Positions 25,301 through 38,500 of a DNA stretch of 64,000 bases are shown in pieces. The notes below the pieces were generated by a model. It was not told the origin of the DNA and did no database searches. It saw only the letters and a list, made by a program, of their open reading frames with translations. Every line of letters starts with the position of its first letter. Within the stretch, counting starts at the first letter, position 1. The position numbers and the translations under genes were made by a program. Source of the DNA: Glandiceps talaboti (Eukaryota; Hemichordata; Enteropneusta; Spengelidae); assembly GCF_964340395.1 (NCBI RefSeq), contig NC_135559.1, positions 12,239,759-12,303,758 of the forward strand. The letters are read 5' to 3'.

Positions 25301-27497
25301 AACAGACATGCATGAAGGTCAACAAGACAAAGAATTTCGTAACTTTTTGTTTTAAATGTGTAAAAAATGCTTAGGGTTGGTGGCTTAAACTATGGTCGAT
25401 CGGGTTATCAGAAATACACTTTTTTGTGTACCTAATTTACTGCTCAGATCATTTAACCTAATGTAGGGCATTCTTACAAAAAAAATTTCTTTTGATAATC
25501 ACGAATGACTGCAATGTGACTTGCACTTAAAATAGCTCGGTAGTGTCCTTTTCATTCAAGTCAATTTCGATGTTGTATAGGATGGCGAATAGGGAATTCA
25601 TAAAATGTTTCCAATGATGGCATGCATAGTGCTAAGACCCACCCATTATATTACAGTAAAGAAAGGAAATATTGAATACATATATTATCAATAATATGTT
25701 TCTTTTCTTTGGTAGGATGACAACTCTACCCTGTTTTTACTGGCTGGTTATGCACGCTATGGATGTCCATATGTCTGGGTCAGATCAAACCATGAAAGGT
25801 TGGTCAAACTCAGTGGTGATGAATCCTTCTCAAAAGACAGTCCTTTGAAACTCAAATCAACAGCTCAATGGTCAGAAAAAGGTATGACACAGACACAGAC
25901 ACAGACACAGACACAGACAAGATTAACGCTTAAAAAAAGTCCAGTCAGACTTATTTCAGCCTTTAGTACAGTTGCATTAGTTACTGCTTAAACGAAAAGA
26001 CCAGTCAGACTTATTTCTACCTTCAATACACTTGCATTGATTACAGCTTTTAGTAAACTAATACCAACATAAATATGAGTTGAGTGGTAATAAATACCAC
26101 CTTGATAGCTTACTCAATTGTTAATGAAGCCCGACTGCACTTGATGTTTGTTCAGCCATTTTGAAACAAAAATTTCTGTTCATATTAGTCTGGGGTTATA
26201 CTTCCATGGTTATACCATTTATTGTACAATGTCTCTTTCCTATTCTTTCCTCATACAGAGATCAAAATTCAGGATGTCCTGGCTGACTTAGTTAAGATGT
26301 GTACATTACCTTCACCAAGGAATCCATTTGCTGTAGACTTAGAATATTTTGATCAGCTTCCTTTCATGGAACGTATCTTAGCAACTGGAGCCATGGTAAA
26401 CTTCCTACAAAAACTCTTGGACCTACATCCTGACAAACCATACAGTGGGCTAGGTAAGTCAGTAAACTCCAGCCACAGCATACCCCATACATGTATGTAC
26501 ATGTATGTACATTTATTTTTGTGGGTTCTATGTCAGCACTATTATTTTGTTACTAATAAGAAAAGGTAGCTAGGCATGTTGTGTAGGGTGAGGTAAAGAA
26601 TATATAGGGAGGTGGTTAAGATCCTTAATTTAATGAAATTTGTATTACAGAGCGTGAATGGTTTCCTTTGCTATGGTCTGTCTATTTTACCTAACTTTAA
26701 TTTTGCCACCGCATCTTTCGATATATACCATGACAATGTTGTAAAGAAAACACAATATGAAAAACACACACCACAAGTAAGCATTCTACCCTTGACATGA
26801 CATGGCTGGTAGGGGGGGGGGGGGGGTGTATTGTGAACATTTGAGGTTCACTAAAGGCCAAGTCATTCACTTGCATTTACTAATAGTGACAAGTCTTGAT
26901 CTTGCTAGTTGTGTTTGTATGTGTGACAAAGTAAGAAGGGTAGGTTTTAGGTTTTACCAAAGTAATATAGGCTACATCCAGATATTTCAGTCTCATGCTT
27001 CACTTACATGCACTCTTTGGGATGGGCTGCAGTTGGATTTATTCTGACATTTACAACACTTTTTTGAAATTAAATGCTTTTAAAGTAATATGTTTTAAAA
27101 TAAAATAAAATGTCATAAATTATGACTACATTAGTATTATTTGTCAAATAATTAGTTCTGTTCATATATAATCTTTGTAACAGTTGCTGAAGATCTGGCT
27201 GAAGTGGCAAAGAAACACTTCAAAGACATGCAGGCATATGTTAAGGAACAAACAGAACAACTACAGACAGAGACAGAAACACAGGAGAAAAAGGTCACCC
27301 ACCATCACCAGGTACAGTCACAACAAAAACAACAACAACAACAACAACAACAACAGCAGCAGCAGCAACAACAACAACAAGAGAAGCAAGAGCAACAATC
27401 TTCCTCACCATCTCAGAATGAAACGACACAAGTGCAATATAACCAGTACAAAAGTAGTAAAGGATTGACACGAAGAGCACATGCACAGTATTACTGA
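19338..27497 (+). CDS. Unrecognised 10-exon gene, 357 aa, Q-rich C-terminus
   Basis: I do not recognise this protein. Exons: 19338-19349, 20002-20073, 20806-20877, 21843-21925, 22266-22316, 22929-22964, 24453-24525, 25716-25881, 26259-26453, 27184-27497. They sum to 1074 nt (357 aa plus stop) with consistent phases and GT-AG introns, which supports a real gene. Residues 5-28 are Lys-rich and helical. Residues 134-254 look like a folded core, with GCPYVWVRSNHERLV, LADLVKMCTLPSPRNPF and LPFMERILATGAMVNFLQ. Residues 254-295 are predicted amphipathic helix, and about 296-324 form a polyglutamine tract. There is no signal peptide or membrane segment, so a nuclear or cytoplasmic location is an inference. 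The start MAAQ is encoded by a 12-nt coding portion of exon 1. The 36- and 51-nt exons are the least secure. Confidence 0.8.
21338..21515. mobile_element. MITE-like element, family B, copy 2 (inverted)
   Basis: Starts AGTGTGCCCTCTAATG and ends CTTAGAGGGCACACT. The interior matches 15344-15511 in reverse complement (CAAATTTTGTTGTTGTGAGTC, CACCACATAGT). It lies in intron 3 of the plus-strand gene. Confidence 0.75.
23883..24267. mobile_element. MITE-like foldback, family C
   Basis: A long imperfect palindrome. The left arm has GTGCCCATATGGATAAGGATTGG, ATTTATTTTGGATTT and TTTATCATGGCTTCC. The right arm has AAAGCCATGATGG, TTAAAATAAATACC and the complement of the terminal words. Confidence 0.7.
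25146..25440. repeat. Dispersed repeat D, copy 2
   Basis: Shares AATAGGGTAGGTAGGTCGGG and the following ATTTTATTTTA block with 3311-3690, and a TTAGGGTTGGTG segment near the other end. Confidence 0.55.
25886..25919. repeat. ACAGAC hexanucleotide repeat just after a splice donor
   Basis: Begins a few bases after the donor of exon 25716-25881 of the plus-strand gene. Intronic by the chosen phase. Confidence 0.85.
27316..27381 (+). repeat. CAA/CAG repeat encoding polyglutamine
   Basis: About twenty glutamine codons in mixed CAA and CAG order lie inside the last exon of the plus-strand gene. The interruption of CAA by CAG codons makes slippage less severe than for a pure tract, but length polymorphism is likely. 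Confidence 0.9.
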
Positions 27498-27845
27498 GTG
27501 ATTCATATCTGATGGACAAGATGAAATTTCAAAGCCTTGATACATAATTTAAGCTACTTTTAAAGACTTTATTGATGAAGAGAGATAATCATGATTCTGT
27601 AATACATTCTGTGATATGTAGTATCTTTATACATTAAAATATATATGTATTTAAATCATGTTTGAACATCTTTTGTGAAAAGTTGTTACATACAGAAGGA
27701 ATGACTGCAAATAAACACAGAAAACATACAAGCAAACTACAAAAAAGAAGCCATCAAATATGTCCATTTGTGTGTTTTAGCACTAGTGTACTTTCGTTTT
27801 GTAGGATTTGTACAAAAAAATACTTCATCAGTCATGAAAGATAAA

Positions 27846-28374
27846 AATAAATATACACACGTAAATAAAACACTACTGGGTAAAGGAAAAAAGAAACAGC
27901 AGTGGCTTCTCATCAAGCTTTTCATTGAGGAGCGAAGTCATCCCTAAGATGTCTTGGAAACCATAGCAGTCAAACACATTCTTTGTCAAGCAAAATTCTC
28001 ATGATTATTTATAGGGACACTTTTGCCACTGACAATATGTTGAGAAAGACTGAAATACAATGTGTCTTGTTATGAATTAAGAATGCACACATTCCAAGCA
28101 ATATCACAGCTCTTAAGGTCATAATATCATGTCTACCACTGCTTTGACTCGTTTCAAATATTTTTAAGGATTGATGTGCATTATTACTGTGTATTTTGCA
28201 AGCTATTTACAGCTGGATATGATGTTATCATTTGCCAATAAAGCCAACAAATAAACAGACTGAGTCAAGTGTCATATTTCATAACATAAATACAGTGGAG
28301 CATCATTTCTTTTAGCCTTTGTATAGTTCCTTTGTTGAAAGAAGGTGGGCTTATGATTTGCCTGTATTAATAAA
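27846..28374 (+). terminator. Candidate polyadenylation signals of the plus-strand gene
   Basis: AATAAA occurs at 27846-27851, 28237-28242 and 28369-28374, giving possible 3' UTRs of about 0.35, 0.75 and 0.9 kb after the stop codon at 27497. Which one is used cannot be told from sequence. Confidence 0.4.
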
Positions 28375-28905
28375 GAGTTTAATTTTGCATAATACATTAT
28401 CTTATCAATCCATATAAACACAGTTCCTCTATGATAGAACTGGGGACTGTGTTTTAATGCAAATTTCTTGGAGTGATAAAAAATACTTTATTTGATTGAT
28501 AAAAACACCTGTAAGTTATAAATTATTTTATCGTGTATTTTCAGTTTTGAATACTAGTCTTTTCAAATAGGTTGGTGAGGGGATGTCTGTATGAAGAAGG
28601 AAAAATACAATTCATCAATTTCAATGGTCCACCTATTCTTCCATACCTGTAATGTCACCAGTCAATTATATATATATTTGGTTACCTATGGTTACCTATT
28701 CTGTTCTGAGTTTGAAAGTCAAGAAACACATGTATATAAATATCTGAGCATGAGGTAAATTTACAAGGTTCAAATGATAGTATAAGGCACTTGATATCTA
28801 AACCATACTCCAAATATCTTTACAGGTGATCACTCAAAACATAAGTTTTTAATTATTAATTTTCCCTTAAAATCAAGACGATGAGCCCCAAGTTTCTTTT
28901 TATCA

Positions 28906-28911
28906 TTTATT
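28906..28911 (-). terminator. Candidate polyadenylation signal of the lectin/EGF gene
   Basis: A minus-strand AATAAA lies about 96 bp beyond the stop codon at 29007-29009, a usual distance for a short 3' UTR. Confidence 0.4.
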
Positions 28912-29006
28912 ATCAGTATTTAAAAAATGGAGCAAAGCAAAGTTTAGATATTTTTTAGGATCGTTGATTTCATTGAAATTGGTTCCTGAGGTACACTCGT
29001 ATATTT

Positions 29007-29597
29007 TCAATGTTCACAGCCAGAATCCCATACCATCTCATGCTCCCCAGAAGCTGTCAGCGTTATTCCATCACTGTCACCTGTAAGTTGATAAATTCTG
29101 ATTAGTATCTGGAGTAACAGTTTGAATAATATGTCACGTGTCGTATTACACCTATATAATTATGAAGTATACAAGTACAATATAATTTGATGGAAGAGGA
29201 AAGAATATAAGTCGAAAACTTCCTTAACCTCTTTCTTTATAAAATTATATATATAGAAATTAATATATAGAAATTCGTTATTGCCGTGTGTGTAATAGAA
29301 ATTTAGTCAGTGCACACAATGTTTTTCTCCATTTTGGGTATCAATTATGAATTTAAAAAGACATACCAACCACACCACCATAGAAGTCGGTAAAATAAAC
29401 GAGTCCATCAGTATTTGCATAGCTGATATAATGATCTTGAGATGATGCTGTTTGCCAAGTATCTTTAGATATTGAGTACCAATGTGTTGTGGAGTTATCT
29501 AGTTTCATGTAGACATTGCCATTTCTGGATATTCCATACTTTTCACCACTTAGATAGTTTAATCCCAGGATATTTACAACTCCTGCAGTTCTGGAAA
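29007..29597 (-). other. C-terminal module of the lectin/EGF protein, last two exons
   Basis: Exon 29367-29597 (231 nt) carries [28 protein letters not shown] and [13 protein letters not shown]. The last exon 29007-29080 ends [15 protein letters not shown]-stop. The same two-exon module ends the neighbouring paralogue. The repeated short strands might be a small beta-propeller blade set, but no family is assigned. Confidence 0.7.
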
Positions 29598-32500
29598 CTT
29601 AGAATCAAACATTAATGGTCAATTTATTATATCCTACATAATATATCCTGTACAATTTCAGTAGTGTGAGGACTAAGGCTGTGTATACTGGTAATCCCTA
29701 TTTTTACTTTTTAGGGCCAATAACATTTTTAATTTAATGTTTCCGTTATTACCCGGTATTAACTCTAAGCATCAGGCACATGATAGATGTGTGATCGTTC
29801 AATTTATAATTTGATGCAATCAGCCACTTGTAAAACAAATATTAACATGAGCTGGTTGGTTGGTTGGTTGGTTGGTTGGTTGGTTAGTTGGTTGGTTAGA
29901 TTGTTTCCAGTGGGATACATCAGTACAGTTAACGAGAGAATGAATTGTCTGTGCAAAACCCGTCATTTGGACATTTAAGATACAATATGAATAGAGTACC
30001 TTTATGAACATATATATATATGTTGGACATGTTGCAATAAGTAAGTATGCATTCAGAGAAACTAATAAAAATTTCAAATCATTTTGTACTCAGTTAATAT
30101 TGCAGATAGAAATCACATTTCTAAATATTATACGTAAGTATATGAATATTAAGTAATTACGTGATATGATATAGGTCAAATCGTTTTGTCTCAAAACCTG
30201 GATATATGTGAGTATTTTTGATTTACTTACTTTTGCTAACGCTTCCATTTGTGTTCATCGTATAACATGACGAATCTGTTGATAAGTCGCTAATGGACAC
30301 AATTAAAGAACTTTGAATTAACAAAATACCTCAATATGAAAATATTCAACAAATTTACATATGTAATTGTATTATTTGACATGAGTGAAGTGGTGCCAAC
30401 TTTAATTTTGCCTCGCGCACTACAGGACTTGTATTATAAATTAATACATTTGAAGCTATGAATCACACACCCTTTACCTATATGCAATTGGAGAATCCAC
30501 ATAATAGCCAATATTACATGCATTAGCTATACGGTCTATCAGGTAGTCCTGCTCCTGTTTTTAAAAAAATGAACACGGAAGATCAGGGATTTTTTTATCA
30601 ATTCTAAATTATTTTGTAAGCAAGTATGAACCTGTTTAACCAAAACTTAGAGAATACACAAAGTTTATTTCGATGAGTTCAGTCTGAAGGGGGTCTGAAG
30701 AAGATCATCACAATTTAGAGAAAATATACGCTTACATATAAATTATTTGAGAGAACGGTTTTTCTGTATTTGGAATCTCAGCTGTGTAATACATTAATTA
30801 AATCTTAGTTACCTGTTACACGCGTATAGGAAGTTCCCACTCGTGCTGTCGACAATAAAGCCATGTTGATACATATCTATTCAGAAGCAAGAGTATTATT
30901 ATCAAGTTAGCCAGTCTAGAAAAATTCTACAAAGAATTTCTGTTATTATGTTTTTAATGTATGCATTGCGTCTGGCAGTCGTGTCACTCCAACATGACAG
31001 GCATATTTAACACACCACTCCTTTAAGGTCATCATTGCACCATACTAGTTTTACTTTTGTGATTTTACTATCTGTTAGTGTTATAAATGGATACGGATTC
31101 TACATAATAATAAGAAGAAGAATCTGTTGGATTTGTTTGAAGAACATTGACTTTCAGAGAAACTTGCCCTGAGGTGCATTCTATTACTAGTATGTTTCTC
31201 ACCTGAAACGGGACAAAGAGACATCATATCACAGACCACACACATTTGATAATTCGATGTGGGACACTGACAATCACCATAGTTACAACAGATGCAGTTA
31301 CTCAATGTGGTATCATGGTTACACGTACAGTCGTAAGATACATCACCATTAGATACATCATCTAAGAAGTTAAAGAAAAACGTGATGTTCAGCATATAGT
31401 TATACATAATTATAACTACAGTTTGACGAGGAAAAGAGGAATTGAAAAATGTGAGTATTCTAGGGCAGCTGTTTTTACAATAAGATTCTACATATACATA
31501 CCTGGTATGCTGTAGTTAAACATTGCGAATCCTGGATATGACGTCATCAAAGTGGCGATGTGGTCTTTATACGTCATTTCCATCACACCTATAAAAGTAT
31601 GTGACCCGGATGTCGATTCTCTGTTTGGGTCTATTAAGACATCGAAGGCCAATGTCATTTGGTCTAACATTCCTAACATGTTTGTCTGTAAATAAATAGA
31701 CCAATAATGTTAACTATCTTTTATCAGTCGCCCAAGTCTTTTTCTTATTTATTTTCTTATAGAGCAATGATTTTGGAATTAAATATGAATGATCCTAGCT
31801 CACCCTGAGAATAGTAACATTATTTTGCGGGGCAAATTAACCCACACAATGGCCGACAATGCGCACATTAACCTACACATTTGCCCACGTCGACGTTGAC
31901 ATTGACCCACACAATTGCCACTACCTGCACATTGACTCATAAATTGACCCGCAACTCACACATTGACCGTCGAAGTGACCCGCATAATGGCCAGCAACCT
32001 GCCCGTTGACCAGCAAATTAGCCCACAAATCAACAGCGACCCGCACATTAGCCTGCAACCCGCATATTATTAGTTACACTCCCACAAGAGACATGGGCTG
32101 ACTGAAGGGTGGCCAAACAAGTGAACTTCAGGGCGTGACACTAAGAGGCCCAGTAGCGAAAAATTAAAGGGAATACCGGTATTACGACAAGTCCGAGTGA
32201 ATTATTAAATACTACAATGCATGGAGAAAATTTAATATAGCCTAAAATACCCGAAACTTGATCACTGGCGATTGTGAGCTGTCAATCAACATATCTGCAT
32301 CGTCGACTGTGCTTGACCAATCGAGGATGTGTTGAATGTCTATATATGGTGACGTAATCCAGGATACACTGACGTCATAGGCTGTCGCCGAAGAATAGCC
32401 AGTGTGAGATATCGTTGCAGATATCTTGACGGTGTCTCTGAAATACATTGATTCAGAATGTCATCAGAATATTAATCAAAAGAATCAAAGATAAACTATT

Positions 32501-35500
32501 CTCTACCGTCAACTATTTTCATCAAATATTTGCTACAGTGAGGAAAAATACAAGTCCTATACAAATTTACGATTTGAGGTTACGATCTGTTACGATTCGA
32601 GGTTATCAAGGCATGAAAAAACATTAACTTTACAACAAAATTAGGATTGGTAAGTAAGAAAATATTTCTCTTGAACTAATATTTGTTCACAGTGTAATTG
32701 CTAAAAGTCGTAATCTCAAAAGGAACTCCTGTGATCACAACATGTCGAAAATGTGTATGCTTAATATGTATACATAGATCTTCAAAGCCATTTCAAACAC
32801 AAACTGATACATAAGCACGTACGTACGTACATACATACATACATACATACATACATACATACATACATACATACATACAAAAACACCCCAAATTCAGACT
32901 TGTTCACCAGACATGTATCCACAGTTGTACACATGCACAGGATAAAATTAAACAGCATACCCTCTGGAGAGCTCACTGGTGACATTGATAGCATCTAAAG
33001 TGAGTTGAAGATAAGGTCTGATGTCATCTCTGCTGTAGGTGAGCTGCAAGAGCAAAACATTTCGTGTTGTTTTCCATGTGACGTAATCAGCCTCGACTTC
33101 AATTGACGAAATAGAACCATTTAGAACACAGGGGATATCGACCAATAAAACATCCACGGTTACTTCGATTGCATTTTGTACATCTGTTACGTTTCCAGAT
33201 GTTACATGCAAATGTTGAAATTGTAGGGAGACTGCTGCGTCTGTTATATCAGGTCCCAAGACGTCTGAGTCAGAGATATTTATATTCTGTCCATAACTGA
33301 TATAAACGTCCAGTATGGTGTATGGCTGACACATTTCATTGACGGGGATAGAAAAGTTGATGTTCAATGAACTTGTCGTTTGCTGAGGGAGACGATTAGA
33401 GAGGGTAATGTTCAACCTGTCCCCCGGTTTGACTACGTTGACAGTCACGGAGTTTTTAAGAACTGAAAAATCCAGCTTTGGTGTTTCTATTAACAAAAGA
33501 AAATAACCGAACTCAAAATGTTACATTCTCACGATCAACTGAAACTATCCCCTGGTCCTTATAAAAGCTTATTCTCAACTCAGTCTCATCAATGTATCAA
33601 AACGCGTTGCTCCAATGCAATCATGCTATTCTTTGTATACAGTTAACATTGTTTTTGTGGGTGATATATTAACACAAATAATGCATTATTCTTTTCTTCG
33701 TAATCAGTGACAACATAATTGATATTGGTTTATAAACTCTCTCAGTAAAGACTCAATTAGTACTTAATAAGATAAAGTAATAATTGCTATACTTCTATAG
33801 CAAATGAATATAAAAGACATGAATCTAAGCAGATTTCACACCTCAGTATCGTTACCAACCATCCCTTATGTATGTATGTATGTATGTATGTATGTATGTA
33901 TGTATGTATGTATGTATGTATGTATGTGTGTATGTATGTGTTACCCTTGCTTTATTTCGATGTGGTTCACGGGCTAGCTGTATAGGAGCAAACTCCACAA
34001 GGGCAATCAACAATTTCGTTCGTGTGAGTTGGGTCGTGAATTTGTGGTAAAATGCGGTTGCGTTGAGGGTAGGGGTATACCAAGACGAGTGTATCGACTG
34101 GACAAATGACACTGACACATGCAGTAAAGTGAAAGGATGAAATCTAATTAACAACAACCCTATCAACATTCAAATGTACCGGTACAGTAATAGTTTCAAC
34201 TTGCAATCTTGTTATCAAAAAGTTACAATTTCGTTATCAAAAACTTACAATTTCGTTATCAAATGTGCTCACTTATGTACTAGTATTCAATGTCTTAATA
34301 TCATAGAAATAAAAGGTATCGATTCAAAAACCTGTTACACAAATCAGATCAGTGGGTCCAAGGTGTTCATTCATACAGTAGTGCCCGTTGCAGTAATCCC
34401 TCGTAAATCCTCTATAGCAATGTTAGTAACAGTTAACACAGTAACGCGATGAAAACTGGCGTAGCTTCACCTGCATAAAGTCACTCCTGGGGTCATTCGA
34501 AAGGTCATAAACAAAAGTGACAAACAACGTCGACTTCTACCGATGAGGGCGTTGGTCAGACTAACAACATTAATGATATCAGCGACGTCGATTTGCTTGC
34601 AAAAATCCAACGGAAGAGTTCCGAATATCAATGAGAATCCGCAATTATTCTGTATTGATTTATAAAGCATCGATCGTCTCAGTTAGTGTTTCATAGAAAT
34701 AAAATCGGAATAAACGATAACACAGACATCAGTCGTGATTCGCTATGTATGAGTTCAACCTGGCAAATCCGCTCGTCGATAGTAATCAAAAGTTCAGTAC
34801 AGAGTTATGAATGGCCGTAACTTTATCAAATCCAGTCCGATTTCCATGCGACTTGCATTAATCGAATCGTACTTACATCAGCTTTCCAAACGTGAAGCAT
34901 CAGCGTTCAGAAATCAGTGCGAGTGTCCTTAATCGTCGATCTCGGCAATCGTCGTATCAGAAATGCAGTCGACTTCTGCTATCACGCACGCTTCGTTCAG
35001 GTACAGCAAACTGACATTCAAAATCGTCCAGGAAAAACTTCCTCGCTCGTCAGGGTTTCGCAAATACCATCTCAAATAATGTCAGTAGATATCCAGCTCC
35101 CTTCGTGTCCCTGTTAAATACGATTTCATTACACGATTCTGCAGATAGTTTGGATTTTGTGGAGAGTTCAACTCCCATCAATTCAACCGGACAACGGCCA
35201 TCTTAGAAGTTTTTTATTCCTGGGTCCTTATCACCGTGTTACATCCGCCGGACCTTTGGCAAGATATACACACGACTACCTCGATTGAAACGATTTAAAC
35301 TTGTGAGCAATAAAAAACAATAAGTAACAATAAAAGACCTTTCGTATAGAAATCCACATTACCCGAGGCTCAATGTCACATAAAGTTACGATCAAAACTT
35401 GGGGATTACTTTAATTGCGTAATCAGAATAAAACAAAAGTTAGTACATAGAACCGCAATCAAATATACGTTGGGTTATTCCACTGTCTTAAGGGGGGTAC

Positions 35501-38500
35501 AAATCCCATGGTATCACACTCCCCCAAGTCAGCATTGAGATAGTTTACCATATGCTTACTTCAAGATTTTTTTTTTTTTTTTTTTAAAGTGAAATATATG
35601 ATCGAACATTGGAAATCAAAACAAGTCCAGAAAATGTCGACGAGATACAGAACACAAACATAAGCACAAACTTTAACGAGACTCAACATCGAAACGTTCT
35701 CGTTGGCAAAGGCATGATACCTTAAAAACGAGAAACTCAAGTCATCCTCAGATGCACGTTCGACGAAACAAACACCATTTTCATGTCATAGCGGTAGGGT
35801 AGAGTCTTGATCCATAAACCTGCAAGAGTAATCAGAAAAGATAAGTGCGCAGAGGCCGCAGGGCAACGCATGATGCGCAGGACCCAAAGGCTTGGCTAAA
35901 CCAAATCGCAAATCTGCAAAGGCGCACGAAGCATTCCTAAATACGCACTCCTCACCTACCTTTCATCAATCGCTGCTGGTACTCAAGACCAACTTACCTG
36001 AAACATCATCGATGGCATCAGCATACACATACGAGATATAGTTAAAGGATAACTATGCTAATCCACTCTATACACACATTCATCAACATTCCTTCATACC
36101 TACCCGTACATTCCATTGGCCATGATTTCAAGTATTTTCATTGTTATGTCGTGGTTCCTGTTGTTCGATGCAGTCAGTCTTCCTCGAGAAACTTCATGAT
36201 TAGTCCTTGGTGAATCGAAAGATGACCTCTTTCCACTACTAGGATTCTTTGAAACGCATTTATCATCTTTGGCTTGCTTGATCAGTCGCGAACACCAACC
36301 GTAGTACCTAGGCGGTCTCCTAGTTCTTGTTGATCGACGCAGAGGGCGGACCTCGCTTTCTCCTTCCTCAAACGACGATTCCTCATCAGCATCTGAACAA
36401 TCACCATGGGTATTAGCTCGTTCACTACAAGTGGTCTCTACTTGTTCCTCCCCCATAGTTTCATTTTCGGTTTCTATGGTTCCTTTATCTGTTGACGCAT
36501 CCACGACATTCCCAACTACATCACTTGACTGAATGGTCTGCGGTGCCACATTGGCTTCTTCAGCAATTCCATCAGACTCCTCGTCAGATGATATGCTCAT
36601 ACTATCTTCATGCATGCTCGTTGCAGGGCTATCAGTGCCTCGCACATGGTCTGAAGAATCACTCACAACAATCGTGCTTCGTTCAGGGGAATCTTGCCCA
36701 ATAACCACACACTCGTTTGGGTCACTTCTGTCCATGGATTCATCCGTAGCTTCATTCATACCTTCTAAGCACACAGGTCTACCACTCCTAGGCTTAAAGG
36801 GTGGCGATTCAGGGTTCAACACACAGTCTTGTTCACTTTGTGTAGATGAACTTCCTTCCACTTCAGTATTTTCCGGGATAACCTTATCCTGGGGACGTTC
36901 ATTCATCTCGTCTTCGGTATAACTCGACAATGGTCGATCACAGCAAGGTTTCAACAGATTCCTGTGAACTGTCTGTGTTTTCAAAGTTTTCGTTGAGCGT
37001 ATAACATACACTGGCAGATCAGGGTTTAGTCGTCTTACAACAAGATACGGAGCCTCCTCCCACCGATCGGCAATTTTATGTTGACCTCGAACATTTACAT
37101 TCCTGCGTAATACTCGATCACCTTCTTTTAGCATTACCTCACGAACCCTCAGATCATATCGTCCTTTACTCGCACGGGCTGACTTCTCTGCAGACCTTTT
37201 CGCAATCTGAAATACCATGTCCATCCTGGATCTCAAATCAGCAATATATTTTGACGGCGTTGTAGGATCCCTATTTTCCGGTGATGTTCCAAATCGTACA
37301 TCCAAAGCTATCTTTGCCTGTCTTCCAAACAGCAGGTGGTAAGGTGTGAAACCTGTTGTGTCATGAACCGTGCAGTTGTACGCATGTACCAATGGCTTCA
37401 CATAATCCTTCCATTTGGCCTTCTGTTCATTCTCGAGTGTACCCATCATATTAAGGAGCGTACGATTGAATCTTTCAGTCTGCGCATTCCCTTGGGGATG
37501 ATAGGGCGTGGTACGTGACTTTTTGATGTTCAGCAATATACACAACTCCCGTATTACTTGCGACTCAAAGTTCCGACCTTGATCGGAGTGAAGTCGTTCC
37601 GGACATCCATATGGTAGCATAAAGTCTTCCCATAGGTGCTTAGCTGTCGTTTTAGCCGTCTGGTTGCGCGTGGGAATCGCTACGGCAAACTTCGAGAAAT
37701 GATCAGTAATCACCAGTAGGTTCCTGATCCCTCCTTTACATTCTTCAAGGCTCAAAAAGTCCATACAGACGAGTTCTAGTGGTTGTGAAGTTTCAATACT
37801 CACCATCGGAGCTCGCGTCTTCAGTCCTGCGTCGTCCTTCCTTCGAGTACACCTCTTACACGTACGAATATAGTTCTTTACATCGGCTGACATCAGGGGC
37901 CAATAAAACCTAGCTCTCAATAAATCAATTGCTCGGTCCTGTCCCAGATGTCCACAGTCATCATGCACTCCTTTCATGGCTTCCTGACGAAATTCATGTG
38001 GTAGCACCAACTGGTAGTAGACTTCTCCACTGGATGACGTCCTTGCTCTATGTAAAACATCATCGCGGAAGCAGAACTTACTCCAATCTCTCAGTGCTAG
38101 TCTTACTTCTTGTGATTCCTTTGCTCGTTGTTTCCTGGTCATTTTATCTTTACCATCGTCCTTCGCGAGGACCAAGGTCCGTATACGTTGTATGGTCGGG
38201 TCTCTGTCCTGTAACTTTGCCCATTGGTTTGACGTAATTGTAGGCAATGTCACCTCTCCTGGCATCTCCGGTGGTTCAGCCATTTCCTTTGGTATCGCTC
38301 GTACTGAGGCAGCTAAGGCTTCAACCCATGGTGTATCTTCATCACCATCAGTCAGAAGTGGCTCCCCCACTGCCTGCACTTCATCAGGAGTCATCACTAC
38401 AGTTTTCAGGAAACGTTTTTCTGACTCATCAAATCCTCGAGCCTTGCTACTTGGTCGTCGTGATAGCCCATCCGCATCACCATTCCTTAAGCCGGGTCGA

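Larger units (their letters stand above)
27498..29006. other. Convergent intergenic region (3' UTRs)
   Basis: This stretch lies between the stop codons of two converging genes. Apart from polyadenylation signals on each strand I see no gene, RNA gene or structured repeat. Confidence 0.6.
31502..33486 (-). other. Beta-sandwich-like region of the lectin/EGF protein, three exons
   Basis: Exons 32961-33486, 32251-32437 and 31502-31685 encode about 300 residues of alternating hydrophobic strands with many Asn-X-Ser/Thr sites. The motif [23 protein letters not shown] spans an exon junction and resembles the DUF11/Ig-like conserved repeats seen in extracellular proteins. That assignment is by eye only. 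Confidence 0.6.

Noticed and set aside
31081-31407. Minus-strand frame of 108 codons extending past the Cys-rich exon
   Set aside because: Only 31203-31361 lies between a good acceptor and donor in phase. The rest is intron read-through.
34174-35117. Small frames inside the LTR (92, 67 and 66 codons), repeated at 42919-43862
   Set aside because: They are identical in both LTRs because the LTRs are duplicates. They show no protein similarity I recognise and the LTR is a regulatory, non-coding region.
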